From positions 22,408,484 through 22,472,483 of the forward strand of contig OU342804.1 of assembly GCA_910591455.2 (NCBI GenBank): a stretch of DNA of 64,000 bases. Reading direction: 5' to 3'. The stretch is from Pholis gunnellus. Lineage: Eukaryota > Chordata > Actinopteri > Perciformes > Pholidae. The position numbers and the translations under genes were made by a program. This document shows, piece after piece, positions 24,701 through 37,083 of the stretch (its first letter is position 1; every line of letters begins with the position of its first letter). The notes under the pieces were generated by a model. That model was not told the origin of the DNA and searched no databases. It saw nothing but the letters and a program-made list of their open reading frames with translations.

Positions 24701-26616
24701 AGAACTCCGCCTTGGAGACGAGTACCAGAAAGTTTACCCCAGAGTGTATTATTGCGAATACCCTGAACTCTATTATAAAGTATAGCTGGAGTAATCCTAC
24801 AGTTCCTATAATCCCTTTTTCAGGCTGAAGGCGAGCAGTGTGTCCAATCTCTGTTAAACCCTGGTCAGGAGAATAGTCACAAACACATGGTGATTCACAT
24901 GTTGATAACATGTTTTATCATGTCTCACTGTGTCTGTGTGAGAGGGGTAAAAATGTCTGAGCGAAGTAGTACATGATGGGAGAACTATTGCATATTTGGC
25001 GTCTCAGCTGGCCCAGCCTTGGGCTTTTTAAAATGTATTTCTCATAGTCTAGATGAATGCCGATATATTAACTCCCCTCTTTCTTCATTCGATCTTTTCT
25101 TACTCTTCAAATCACCTCTGCTTTGCCTACTCTCCTCTCCTCTCTCCCAAATCCTCAATGGAGTGCCATCGTTGTGCTCCATCCTCCTCCATCTCTTCTC
25201 TCTCCATTCGTGGCCCACTTTCCATCAGTATAATTTAAGCATTTTGAATGCATGATGGTTTTAGATGTACAGGGAAAACAAGAAACAAAATCCCTTGAAA
25301 GCAAAGGGAAGGAAATTGAAAGAGAAAGCAGCAGAAGTGACACTGTAGCAGGAGAACATCAGCTTGACACTGATGCAGAAATTGATGCGGACGTCACACA
25401 TCATTGCAAACACAGGCACACATATGCGTGAGCAAACATCATCATTAACAAAGGGATGGGATCCTCATTTTGCCAACCTGTAAACAAACACACTCATATT
25501 TCTCCATCTCATTTCCCTGCACAGGGGACACTGTATAGATAGCTGATAACAAGAATATGGCATTCATCAGTGGCAGTGTGCAGATGGTGGGCGTTTAGTT
25601 GTAATGGAAAATATGGGTGGCTTGTATCAAAAGGTTGTATGGCTCATAACAGGCTTTTAAAAGCACTTTATATTCTATATGTGCATTTATACTTTCATTT
25701 TATTTATATACAACCTTTGTCTTTTCTGTGGATCCTCAATATAGATACAATGGATACAAAACACTCTCACAGTGCTGGCCAACAGACATTAAGAGCTATG
25801 CACCAAGAGTGAGCAGACTACTGATGAGTAAACGGAGGGAAAATACATATTTGTAGTCAATGGTAATTTAGGCCTTTGCACACCAAGTCCATATATTCGT
25901 CTGAAATTGTGGCACAGTTAAAAAAATATATGATCCCACCTTGTGTCAATCTCGTTTACACACCGACTCTGAATCTTTCGTCTGTCATTATTTGGAACGG
26001 GTTCCATTTTCTGCGTACAGTATATTTAAAGCAAATGGTAATTTGTTGCACAATCAGGAAGGAAACTGATAACTGAAATGGACAGATTGGAATTCAGTGT
26101 GAGAAGTACATTTCAATGCAACTTGCTCCGAATTTTCTGAAATGAATTCACTGTCTGTGCAACAGCCTGTTCAGTCTGTTCTTTAGGAGTGAGGCTGAGT
26201 CACCTCCATGCCCCTCAGTGCCTCGGGAGAAGAACACTGCTGCAAATATTCAGCTGCTGCTAAGTGGCCCTGAGATGGACACAGCGGCCGCATGGCGACC
26301 AGGTGCTGAAGGCTGTAGCAAACATCATCCTTTGGGGCTACGTCCAAGGCTAGTCACCCTCATCCAGCCACGCAGACCACTGCTTTCATCAGTGGGGGAG
26401 AAATAAAAACATCTGTATCGCAAGGCCTCAGAGCAGAGTTAAACTGGCAGCTGAAGGTTGACGGGGGGGAGTAACTCAAATTCTCAAGTATTACAGAGTA
26501 CGAACCGTCAGGTCAGACATTGTGCTTCTGTCTAAAACAGTAAGGAAGGAATTTGATGCATCTTTAGCTGCATCAGCTGATTGTTTCATAATAGGGTGGG
26601 GCAGACAAAGCAGACT
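21786..26616. other. Long stretch without a supported gene
   Basis: AAAAATCACAATTTAAATC and AAAATCACAATATGATATTT at 22058-22118 resemble the inner part of a teleost hAT MITE. A (GA)n-like purine run lies near 23862-23890. The 135-aa minus-strand frame at 24192-24599 and the 97-aa frame at 24618-24911 have no recognised domain or exon boundaries. The pyrimidine-rich block at 25075-25215 gives mirrored frames on both strands and is not coding. Confidence 0.4.
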
Positions 26617-26690
26617 CACTACAGCTAAAACAATTAATTGATTAGTCAATAGTCAATCAACAGAAATTAATTAATTTCAATTCATTACTA
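26617..26690 (+). repeat. Fragment of a hAT MITE (ATTAGTC / CAATCAACAGAAA type)
   Basis: AACAATTAATTGATTAGTCA and AGTCAATCAACAGAAATTAA match the first part of the longer copy at 59768-60052. The fragment is short and degraded. Confidence 0.45.
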
Positions 26691-26994
26691 TTATTTTTGT
26701 TTTGTTAGCATTTTTGTTTGTATTCATAATAGTTTGGCATTTCATATATTTTTCTCTCATAAATAATCTCAAGTTACTACCGGGTCAAATTCAACCCATA
26801 ACACCACATTATTTATGGAACCTTTTCTTTTATAACCCCTTTAAGAAAAGGGAAAATTATCAAAATGTGCCATATTGTATTTAGTAGGCCATTGTTGAAG
26901 CCTTGTTTTGATCACAAAAAAAATGAAAGGTATGTTTCACACATCTAGACTTGAAAACAAGTCAAATTTGACCTGAACACAATCAGTCGTTTAT
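26691..26994. other. No gene recognised
   Basis: AT-rich; no feature supported. Confidence 0.4.
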
Positions 26995-27215
26995 CAAGCG
27001 ACAAGACCAAGAGTGCAGCTATGCTCGAGGCTCTGTGTGGCGGTTTGTACGCACAGGAGTGCTTTGGGATAAATGCTAAGTTTAGCATGCTCACATTTAC
27101 AATGCTAACATGCTAATGTTAAACAGGTATAATGTTTACCATGTTCACCATCTTAGTTTAGCACTTTAGCAAGGTGCCGCTGAGAGATATTTTATTCTGG
27201 ACCAAAATAGTCGAC
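26995..27215 (+). repeat. Dispersed repeat family R2, copy 2 (5' half)
   Basis: GCTAAGTTTAGCATGCTCAC, TTTACAATGCTAACATGCTA, CAGGTATAATGTTTACCATG and TTCACCATCTTAGTTTAGC are the 5' blocks of the repeat whose 3' half is seen at 12340-12790. The copy then jumps straight to the terminal block ATTCTGGACCAAAATAGTCG, so its middle is deleted. Confidence 0.6.
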
Positions 27216-29639
27216 CAACCAATAGAAGAAATAAAATCTTCTTCTGTTTTATCAGTGTAATTAGGCAAACTAATTCATTTGGCAACACTGCCAATAGAGC
27301 AACATTGACATCCCCAGAGCCAATGCCGCAAACATAACTAAAAACACCAAATACTCTGATTCCAAATTCTCCATCTCTTCAAATTTAATTGTTATTTTTA
27401 TAATATTGAAAGCTGAATATCGTTGAACTGGTGATGGGCATTTGTCACTTTTTTTCGGAAAAAACATTGACTGCCGTAATTTATCCTAGCTGGAGGACAA
27501 ACCGCAAATTATGGGAAGTGACTCCGTCTGACTCCCACTAACTTCATTCTGCAGCTAATCATGCATGTTTCTGCAACTGCATGACCTGTATCTCACCCTG
27601 GCTTCAACAGAAACCGACTGTAGTAAATAATGTAAGACATCATTCCCCAGGACAGCTGCCCTGAAGAAGCAAAGACCATCGACATCCCAGCGAGTGGGAC
27701 ATTTACTCAGCCAGGTGCTGGCAAGGTTAACGTTGATGTTTCATTCGAGGAGTATACTTGTCAATCATTTATTCTATAACTTTTTTAAAGAAAATACTTA
27801 CTGAGTCTCTTCAGAACTTGAGTGAAAGTTTGCAAGAAAAGTAAAACATGGGGGATTTGTGCCAGAGCCAGCAGCATAATGGTGATGTGTGGAGGTGGAC
27901 TGCAGCAGGTATACAAACAGCTCTCCCTAAAGGGTCCACAGTATGACAGACCTCCAGGACTCCTGCTCCGACCCCGGTTGATGCTGTGGTTAGGAGGTTT
28001 GATGTGCATCAGACCAAGTATAAACCTAATTAACTGCGTACTAAACATTTGTGCTACATTTAATAGTCCCTGAGAGCTTCTTTGCATTAGCTTATTTAAT
28101 TATATTGCCTCTCTACTACCTGTAATGAATAATTTACCAGTCGGACATAAATGTTGTTGCCAGGAACAGGAATCCAAAACTGGATCAAATGGAAGTGCAG
28201 TGTGTCACTCAGGCATCAGTGTTTGTTAGTATTCAAATGTATAATCATAACATTTCAAAGTGACACAATGGAGAAAAGCTGGCGGGTGGATGGAGAGAGT
28301 TCGTGGAAGAAGATGAGGGTTGGTACAGTAGCAGAATTGAAAAAGAGAGGAAACGAAACAAAGGAGGAGAGAGGAAATTAAGCTTTGGGGGTGTGACAGT
28401 AACAGCAATGCAGCCTTTGAGATCATAGACGCTCTCCCATCAATACTTTTGCAAGTCCAAGACTGTTTTTGTATGTGTCTGTGCATTTACATCCTGACAC
28501 TATTCTCTGTATTGGCAGGAAGAGCCTGTCTGTGTGTAGCTCTGTCTCACCATCTGTTCCTGGCTAGACTGCTGATATCTGTTCTTATAATATCCTGTTG
28601 GCTTCTTTTAGTCTAGGTAGGGTGCACACACGTCTTGTATCTGGATTGTTTCCTATCCTTTGTCGTCCATCCATCCATTGATATATCCAGCCATGAATCC
28701 TTCTCTTAAACAATTAGCTTTGTGTCCTGTTTGATAATATAGTGTTGAGGTGTTCACCAAAAATGTCCAAGACACACCTCACCCAAACCTATCTCTCTAT
28801 TCCTCTATTAAAATAATGAATTCAGCAATTAATTAATTGACAAATTAAAGATTACATTTGGAACGTATTGAAACTGTGGGACTGCAGTGTACTGCAGGTG
28901 AACTTCGATACTTTCTAACACCTCTACTTTCTGCAGAGCGAGAAGCGAGACCCTAAAGCGTAACTGTTAGAATGTTCTGTGGTTTGCGCACCTGGCTGAC
29001 ACCTACACAATGGAAACTTCTAGGTGTTTTCACATCTAACAGACTTTTATGACTTTAAACCATAGATCTTCGTGAGCAATATCTTAAAGTGTTGTTTTGA
29101 GACTACGTTTTATTCCGCTCAATGAGCCATTATTGATTTCTTACCCATCACTAAGCTTAGTGCAATTAAAATGTATCATGATTTTACTAATGTTAAGTTG
29201 TCGACCATATATGGACCTGGAAGTTAATTAAAGATGCTCGAAGCAATAAAGTAAAAATAGGTGGATACAACAGAGACACACAGGCTTTTGGGGGCTCTTT
29301 TGGAGGGTCTTAAAGGATCTAGGTTTCTTTTTTTACGAGAATTATTGGAGATTTATTTGACATTTTGTCTTTTCATTTACTTACTTTTTACAGTATCTAT
29401 TTTTATAACCTTTAATCATCTTCTTACTGTAAAAAACAAATGTTGTATTTTGTACATTCCAACCAAAGTCCAGTCTTGCTCATCTCTGAGGGTGCCTGCG
29501 TCTCCTAAAGGTAAGAGAGCTCCTCCCCTGGGATGGGCTGACAGGAGCAATGATAGGCTACAAATGTGGATAACATACCTGCTACAAGCTAGGTTAAAAT
29601 GATGTTGTTCAAGCTTATGTGATTTACTAACTTGATTGG
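27216..29639. other. Long stretch without a supported gene
   Basis: Mirrored short frames at 27785-28087 and 28151-28486 occur on both strands and carry no domain. CGTCCATCCATCCATTGATA at 28665-28684 may be the end of a retroposon on the minus strand, but it is too short to call. Confidence 0.4.
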
Positions 29640-30345
29640 CTCAGATTATGTTGATGCTCTCCTTGTTGATCATGCATGATGTTGCATGTGAATACACATT
29701 AGCTGTTTGTGTTTTTAGTGAAGCAATAGGGGTCAGATTGGCATCTAAACTGTTAAGGCCAGGGTCCTGAAGCTGCCCTTCATAACAAAGCGAGGTTCCC
29801 AACCACACGGTGTTCCTCCTCCAGTGGTGGCCCTTAAGACAGGTCCATCCTGGAGTGCTTCCAGTCCTCCTCCGCCTATTGCACACACACAAATCCGTTG
29901 GTATCCGGCTGTCGGGGAGGCCGACTTCTTAGCCTGAAATAAGCGATACGACGGTTGCTAGTGTTACAAGTTATGCTGGCTTCGCCCCCCTAAATAGGCT
30001 GTGACAGTCTTGCGTGTAGAATTCGGGGGGTGCGTTTGTAACCTAGGTCACAGGTTACTGAACAAGCCATCTTCCAATGCCTAACCCACATTGGGAGGGG
30101 AGCTATGCTGCACACCTTTTCAACAGAGAGAGCCAAGTTGCACTCTTCTTGATGCAACAGAGCTCCCCTCTCTCAAGCATCCATTCTGGGCAGGAGTACA
30201 AACCACAAATAGCCCTCTGCCTTACTCATCCTAGAGCCTTTCAGAGTCACACAAGGCCACCGTGGGTTGAGACGGGAGTCCCAAAACAGATCTGCCTCTC
30301 CTATCCTACGTATCTACCAAAATAAGGTAATCACCACTTCAAGTC
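29640..30345. other. Compositionally distinct block with inverted repeats
   Basis: GC and CpG content are visibly higher than in the flanks. GTAACCT/AGGTTAC pair at 30038-30058, and GAGGGGAGCT at 30095-30104 pairs with AGCTCCCCTC at 30161-30170. No open frame is recognisable. An old transposon or LTR remnant is possible, but the class cannot be assigned. Confidence 0.3.
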
Positions 30346-32039
30346 TGTTGTTGCAGACAGTGGGTATCCAGGCAGGTTTTGTTCCATCAGTGCCTTAGAA
30401 ATCAACAGTCATTGCCAATCAGAGGGCCTGTGTGAATCATGACCTTATCCAAGAAGCCTGACTGTTCATTCAGCTGTTAGAAAAGCACAAGAGGCCAAAA
30501 AAGAAAAGCTATGGTGCCAATAGTACTTCAAAGATCAACTGGCGGTGTTCGCCGGTCACGTTTTTGCAACACTACACCTGACATGAAACAAAACACAGAT
30601 CACATTTAGTTATGTTTTTTGTGTTTTTTTACACCCAATGTCAACATTTTTTAAAAAGGTGTCACTTCCTACAATGTCTGTGTACAGCAACTACAGTATG
30701 TTTGAGATTTGGTTCGGGTTGGACAACTAAGACATCAAAGGTTAGAACAGATCTTGGTTACAGATAATACTGTTTGGTTGGTGTACCTGTGCTGATGTGG
30801 GATGGAATCTGATCATGACTCGTGGTCGTGGGTTATATTTCTCCAGAATCTAGTCTCCCTCCTGGCTATCTCCCCCGGACCCGCGTCCTCGACGATGTCT
30901 ACCAATAACAGCCTGTTGTCCCCTCGTTCGTCCCCATGCATGTAGATAAAGGCTTATTATGGGCCTGTCCCAATCCAGGACATGTAAGGGCTGTAGGTTT
31001 GTTAGTGGCCATTCTCTCTCCAACTGTTGAAGCAACAACTTTGCATTTAGAAATCAATTAAAGGATACTTAAATGTACTGTTATCGTTGTCAGCATTTTA
31101 CCAAACAGAAGAGCTTGAAGAGACTCTTCCTCCCAATCCGTCTGTATTATAAAAAATGAAAAAAGGATCCAGCTATCTTCTTTCTGAGTCTTTGTCCTCT
31201 TTACTGTCTCTGTGTACAGAGTCTGGAGACCAGTGTTGCTTCACTAAGTTTACTGATTTAAAGGAATAGTGTATGTCTCTTTTTCTCTTTTGCTTCCTCT
31301 TCAAAAGTACTCACTACTGGAAGGCATAACATAGATATTCTCTCAAGATCTAGACTGCCTCTCTCTCTGCCTCTGTCTCCAATTATCTATTTTTGTCTTT
31401 CTCCACCAGCCCCCTATATCTGCCAGTAACTTTTTCAACCCACACTGTTTTTACAGTGGAAGGCTACTTTCTTGATGCATCCCGATTCCAAAATCTCTTC
31501 TCCGCCATCTCTGGCCGTCTGTTTTCCTTGCCCGTTACTTCTCATCAATAATTGCGAGGTGCAAAATAAAACCCAGACAAGATGGCAAACGGGGTCAAGC
31601 GGGAGGAGAGACAGAAGCTAGGCAGATGTAGGGAACAATTAGGATGCTGTCTTTAGCATGCTGCTGCAACAGAGTTATGTAAGAGCACAGGGTTGTCTAA
31701 CCACACACCACACACACACAATACATAAATATACACTATATCTTGCAATGTGTTTGTCTGGGCCAACACAAGTTTATGATTGGCATGTAAAGAAATACAA
31801 ATATGTTATTTGTATAGGAACAGATTATGTGTTTTTATATGTATTCCCTCCACAAAACAGTGAGCAGAAACTGACACGCTGAAGTTAAGGACCATCTTTT
31901 ATAGACTTTTGTAAACAGCTTTCTCTTTTTTCCCAATAACTTCAAAACATCTGTATTTCTTTGTGGACTTCCTCACATTGTATTTACAACCTACTTTTTA
32001 AAATTATGCAATAAGGTTTTTGGGGGAAAATAACTTTAA
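30346..32039. other. No gene recognised
   Basis: The block at 30850-31040 is moderately CpG-rich but has no supported exon. The rest is ordinary AT-rich DNA with pyrimidine runs. Confidence 0.4.
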
Positions 32040-32175
32040 TAATCACTTTAATAGTGACCAACAAAAACAAGCATCACCCGACATCTCACATTTTGGTAAT
32101 TTTATTTACAGATAACAGGCGGACAAATCTACTGACGTGTTTCAACATGACGCCTTCATCAGAGAAAAAAACATA
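32040..32175 (-). repeat. Retroposon fragment (TGATGAAGGCGTCATGTTGA type)
   Basis: Read on the minus strand it contains TGATGAAGGCGTCATGTTGA, AACACGTCAGTAGA, CTGTAAATAAAATTACCAAA and GGGTGATGCTTGTTTTTG. I recognise these, in this order, as a repeated teleost retroposon-like segment. Family name uncertain. Confidence 0.4.
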
Positions 32176-32514
32176 TTATTGTTGAGTCTTTCATTTTGAA
32201 TTGTACACCATGAGGGAAAATCATTTTGACAGACTATTGCAATTGAAGAAGGTATAATTCAGCCTTCCCACAACACACAACCCCAACTCCCTCTCCATGG
32301 CACATTGTGTATGGACCCCCCCCCCCCGTCTGACTTTTCTATTCAGCCATCATTTTGATGTGATCGTCTATCATATTCGTCTTTGGTTGTAAATATGTGT
32401 TCAGCAAAGCGAGAACAGAGCAATATTTCCCTTTTCACAGCTTCAGCGTCCTGTCCCATCCCTTGAGTCTGTAAATCTAAGTGGCTTTCTCCCCAACATT
32501 GTGGCTCAGAGTTA
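32176..32514. other. No gene recognised; homopolymer C run
   Basis: An uninterrupted C run sits near 32316-32328. No other feature was found. Confidence 0.5.
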
Positions 32515-32830
32515 AACAGGGAATATAAATACCTTTGTTTCAGATTTATTAATTACTGCTCTGTCTCTCTCTTCTTTCTTGCAGCTTGTCTCAAACCACT
32601 ATTAAGATTGCAGCCCATTAGTTTTGAGCCATAACATAATTAAATATTTCCCTCTGAATCTAAATGCTACTAATATTAAGCAATTATCTCTGACTGTTCA
32701 CCTGCCGGATTAATAATGATTCTCTATTGCACCTTGCATTGACATCTGACATTTACACCTGGGCTGCTCTGGAGAGATTACAACAACACTGCGGGAGGAC
32801 CTCGACAAACCAACCTTAGAATACTACAAC
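32515..32830. other. Candidate conserved non-coding element
   Basis: This repeat-free block is rich in AT homeodomain-like cores (TTTATTAATTACTG, TAACATAATTAAATA, CGGATTAATAATGATT) and lacks open frames. The texture fits a developmental enhancer. This is inferred from composition only. Confidence 0.3.
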
Positions 32831-34180
32831 TCTACGAAACACATCTCTGCCTATGCTCCACAATGCAGTTATTCCTCTCATTCATCACACATTTTTCATG
32901 GAGATACAAATGACTGTGCTCCTCTAAAGAAATGCATATTAAGACCCTGTTGATTGCAGGTGATGTATTCTGTTCCCTAGCTTCATGTTACATTACATAA
33001 ACATCACCCCAATGAGTTCCACACAGTGCAGTTTGCGGACTCTAAAATAAAGTACTGGTCTCTTATTGGCACTCTGTATCGGCAACTCAGAGGTTGAGGT
33101 ATCAGAATCGATATCCAGAGAGAAAATGTTTAATCTGTGCCTCCTTGTTCTGCTTTGTCACTGCACCGTGTGCCGCTCAATAAGGAGTTGCCTCAGTGTT
33201 GAGTTGAAACAGCTCATTTGTATTTTTTGAGCCAACAGGTGCTTAGAGAATCAGGATTTTACTCAGAAACTTAAACCTACACAAACACACTTATCTGGCT
33301 GATCAAAACATATTCACAGGAATCAAAGTTTGAATGATGGCTTCCTGTTTAGCTCGCATCACAAATCAATCTCACAAGAGAGCTGGTGGTGTCTTAATGA
33401 ACCTCCAGATTCATAGTTAGGCAAATAGGTTTTTAACATAATTATGAATATTTCAGGAAACAAACCCTTTATGCTTTCCTGAAATTATTGGTGAAATTGT
33501 CTCTGGAGGTACATTTCTTAAACATATTTCCATGTTAGACTATCTCAATCTACTGCAACATGACAATTCAAGCTAGAGGCTGGGTCAAATCATTTATTCG
33601 TGATGAATCCGAGCTATTGATATGATTCATTTTGACACAGTAGACGGTCTTAAAGCATAAAACTCTGTTTCAGTTAAGGGTTTTCTGTAAGGCTGTAGCC
33701 TTGCAGAACATTAACGATCATCAGGCATCTTTAAAATGTCACACACGGTAAGTTACACTGTTAGAACAGCTGTTTGTCAGAGCTACAGATTTACAGGTTA
33801 AAGATAAAACAGTTGGCTGGCCTCCTCTTGGCTCAGAGCTTTTCACGATTACTGTTTGCTTTTGTTTCACCATCATGTCAGTTTGATGGCAGACATTTAC
33901 TTGGTGAAATAATTGTATCTAATTTGGAATGAAGGTTTACCAGAGTATGGTAATGTGAGCATTTGTAAATCCTAAAAATATTAATATCAGCAGTTTATCA
34001 TATGCATTTTAATGATTTACTGTATAATCCTTAATATTTCATTAATATGCTGTATGTTGTTGCTCTACTTTTTAACCTGCCGGGGATGAATACAATTATT
34101 TAATCCAATCAATTTATTGAGGAAATGTGTCCTGGAATTTCTACTATTGGCTGCTTTAATGCTGCAATTTCTGTTGAATT
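32831..34180. other. No gene recognised
   Basis: No exon, repeat or RNA gene could be supported. Confidence 0.4.
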
Positions 34181-34186
34181 TACACA

Positions 34187-34233
<47 letters not shown>
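34181..34233 (+). repeat. (CA)n microsatellite
   Basis: About 26 CA units with a single T interruption near 34193. Confidence 0.97.
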
Positions 34234-34235
<2 letters not shown>

Positions 34236-35529
34236 GTCATGTAATCATAAAATCACTTCTAGTTGCAGGTGGTGACTCATCTTTTGTCCCTGGTGAAACC
34301 ATATCTGGCGACGAAGTCGTAAGACATTTTGGATGAGGGATGATGCAGAGTGCCACTGTGCAGGGCACCACTCACTACATGGGGAACTCCTCTCTGAACA
34401 GCATGCTTTGCAGCTGGTAAAAAACAAAGATATTAGCCGACCATAAATGCTGCACATAAAAACTGAAATGTTGTATTCCCTTGCCAGCATTATTACATCA
34501 TTATCAGCATGCTTCTCAGTGGTGAGGAAAAGAGTTTGTAGAGAGATTTCTAACACTTAGAGTGTGGAATAGTCTTCTTACTATTTTGACTATAAGAAAC
34601 TGTGATTCTGTCCAGAACTGCACCACTGATGTGCCGCTTATTTTACATTTGCACTTACATTTGGAGAGTTTTGGAACATTACATCCAACAAATTGTTGAA
34701 TCTCATACAAGTGTGCAGGTTGAGCAGTGCAGGTGATGTTTATGCTGTACATAGATTTATGCTTAACTCGCTCCATGTGGGTGTGGTGAACACAAGATAA
34801 GTTCTATTGTTGTTTATTGAACAATGCACAATAAGACACAGGCTGCGTCAAGTCGACAGACATTCAGAGGCAAATCTCCTTCAGCATCAGGTGTTAGTCA
34901 GTGACCTCGACTTCAGTTCAAAGATTGGGAGTAAAAATATTCGGCACGGCTCTGGCAGAGGCATCAGAAGCTATTTACTCCATCATTACTATACTGATGG
35001 AGGGGGCTCGTGTCATTACACACCGTCTGCTCTCTAATTCTCCCCTCCGACCACATCGGAGGACACATATCCGTGGCGACTCAATTATAGACAACAGTAG
35101 CCTCCGAAACGCACCTCGTCGCTACACCAACACGGCGCGCTGCTCGTCATTATGACCGGGAATGGATGACCTTGTGCATTTTACGCTCAGGTCACCTCGT
35201 GCTAAAAAAGACCGAATCGTGCACAACAAGTGCTCAAGTCTCTCTCACAGACAGCCAACACATTGCCACCTTGGGTGTATGCAACAGCCCTTCTCGCTTC
35301 TCGCATGCAAGGCTTTTTGGTGAAAAGCAGACAGGCAATAACAGAACCATGAGAGCAGTGACCATCGGCTTGTTGGAATGACCCCCAGCATCATTACTTG
35401 ATATGGCACACTCAAGGGCATCTGGAAACCAACAGAGTCTGGATTAAAACCATCCACCGATGGCCGCGGAAATCTTTTGCTCACCTTTGCTGTTATCTTC
35501 TTCTCTGTTGAGATGCATGGCTCTTCGTA
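34234..35529. other. CpG-containing flank of a promoter-like patch; no gene recognised
   Basis: The 84-codon + strand frame at 34901-35155 starts at GTG and ends in TGA. It overlaps a second open frame and has no known domain. A small perfect stem, CCTCCGA (35044-35050) with TCGGAGG (35056-35062), lies inside it. CpG frequency rises from about 35040 onward. A minus-strand frame at 35245-35586 overlaps a possible minus-strand exon. Confidence 0.35.
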
Positions 35530-35745
35530 CTGTGTACTCACATAGGCTGTCTTGGTTTCTTGTCGCAAAGCTGTGCTCTTTTCCAAAGAGTCCTCAAGAT
35601 AAACTCTTATTCCAATTTCTGGATTTGCGGTCTTTGCATGCGCGTTTATAGTCTTGTTCGGCTGGCACGCACGGACGCGCTTGCACTTGTGCGTCCTCCA
35701 CCCCTTGTTGTGCTGGATGGAGCAGGTAGTCTAGGTGATGTTGGG

Positions 35746-35803
<58 letters not shown>

Positions 35804-35960
35804 ACTTTCTCCCTCTGTCTGTGTCCGTCTCTTTTTTCTCTCTCAGCCCAGAGTCGCTCAAAGGGATGGCCACAGCAAATGTTCTAGGGAGGAGACGGTG
35901 GGCAGACGGGCGGGGTGACGTGAAGTAAGTCGGTAGGAGGTCGTCTACGAATCCGTGCGC
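35530..35960. promoter_or_regulatory. CpG-rich, possibly bidirectional promoter
   Basis: On the + strand a GC box (GGGCGGGGT, 35908-35916) abuts a cAMP-response-like TGACGTGA (35916-35923) and a splice-donor-like GTAAGT (35925-35930). On the minus strand CTATAAA (complement of 35645-35651) is followed about 110 bp downstream by a donor-like GTGAGTAC (35541-35534). A (CT)n tract, a common promoter-associated tract, separates the two. The CpG density is unlike the surrounding DNA. No coding exon could be tied to either direction. Confidence 0.3.
35748..35799 (+). repeat. (CT)n microsatellite
   Basis: About 26 uninterrupted CT units. On the complementary strand this is a GAGA tract. It lies inside the promoter-like patch. 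Confidence 0.97.
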
Positions 35961-37017
35961 ACTCAGTGTTGTAGACCGTTTCATCGGAGAAGAGACATTT
36001 TGACGCCATAACTAAACTAAACATTGATGAGCAGCTCATGATGACAAATGAACGTAAATAAATGGGGACTTTCAAATGCATCATTTGTTTTTTTAAATTT
36101 AGGCCATTATGGCTCATATTTATTAAAAAAAACAGCTTTTCTAGCCCTTTTTGATAATGGTGGTATGACAGACAGCCGATTCTACTCAAGTATTAAAACT
36201 GCCGCTGCTCCGAAAGAAGCGCAGGTGAAAGCAAATATTGAGAAATCGCTCGTAATGTGAGCAGAAATGGAATGAATGTCATATTTTTCACCATCAGTCC
36301 TGATCTTCAATCATCCTTACACCGGTTCTTACACTGTGGAATCAACAATCTCGGCGATTCACATGTGCATCTCTGCATATACATTTTTTTTACACACAAC
36401 CTGCCGAAGTTAGCCTCCACGTTTCCTCTCTCTTGCTCACGTGCTGAGCCTCTATCAAGCTTTTCTCGTGTCACGAGCTGTCTGTCCGCTGTCATTATGA
36501 ACCATCATGCCATTACAGCCGATGGGCCCATACAGTCGATAAGGCACATTGACTCACCATTCACGTTCGCCCAGAGCCATGCGCGTATCATGGCTCACTG
36601 GCGGTCTCTAGTGTTACACATCAACCAGTGGCAGTCTGCTGGGTGCTGATTGGGGATGATGCCCCCCCACCCACACTCCATAGTCTGTTAAATATGTAAT
36701 ACAGTCCAGTTCAAAGTTAGTGCTAGTTTTTAAAACTTGCGTGTTTATATCGTTTGACTAATACAATTTACAATAAGTAGGCTATGTGTTTCACTAGCAG
36801 TGAAAATAAAATGGCACTTGCTTATAAGATTGTTGAGGTCTGCTGGTAACTGATGCAATTGTATACTGAAACAAAACCATCACTTTTTTAAACATCTTTC
36901 TACTGTATTGCCTACAACGTCTATCGCTGTTGCCTGTGGTTTCTGCATTTCCCATTGAAGGAGTAGGGAGCTTTTTGTTGTCCAAATAGGGTCTAAGAAT
37001 AGAGGGTGTCACGTGGT
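35961..37017. other. No gene recognised
   Basis: The 130-aa + strand frame at 36257-36649 has no recognised domain. A pyrimidine-rich segment lies at 36410-36490. Confidence 0.4.
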
Positions 37018-37083
37018 ACACATTGTAAACTGCTTTGAGGCAAATTTGTACCAAAATAAAAATGTTGTAGCTTGACTTGATTT
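37018..37083 (+). repeat. Retroposon 3'-tail fragment
   Basis: CATTGTAAACTGCTTTGAGGCA followed by AATAAAAATGTTGTAGCTTG and ACTTGATT resembles a teleost retroposon end (GTGAAGCACTTTGAGGCAA...AAATAAAATTGACTTGA). It is related in kind to the fragment at 10691. Confidence 0.4.

Noticed and set aside
28665..28690. CCATCCATCCATT as a minus-strand retroposon tail
   Set aside because: Too short, with no recognisable body beside it.
34901..35155. 84-codon + strand frame with a protein-like sequence
   Set aside because: Starts at GTG, has no splice-bounded structure and matches no family I know; kept only as a note in the promoter-flank entry.
35560..35928. 122-codon + strand frame
   Set aside because: A large part is Ser-Leu repeat from the (CT)n microsatellite; not a protein.
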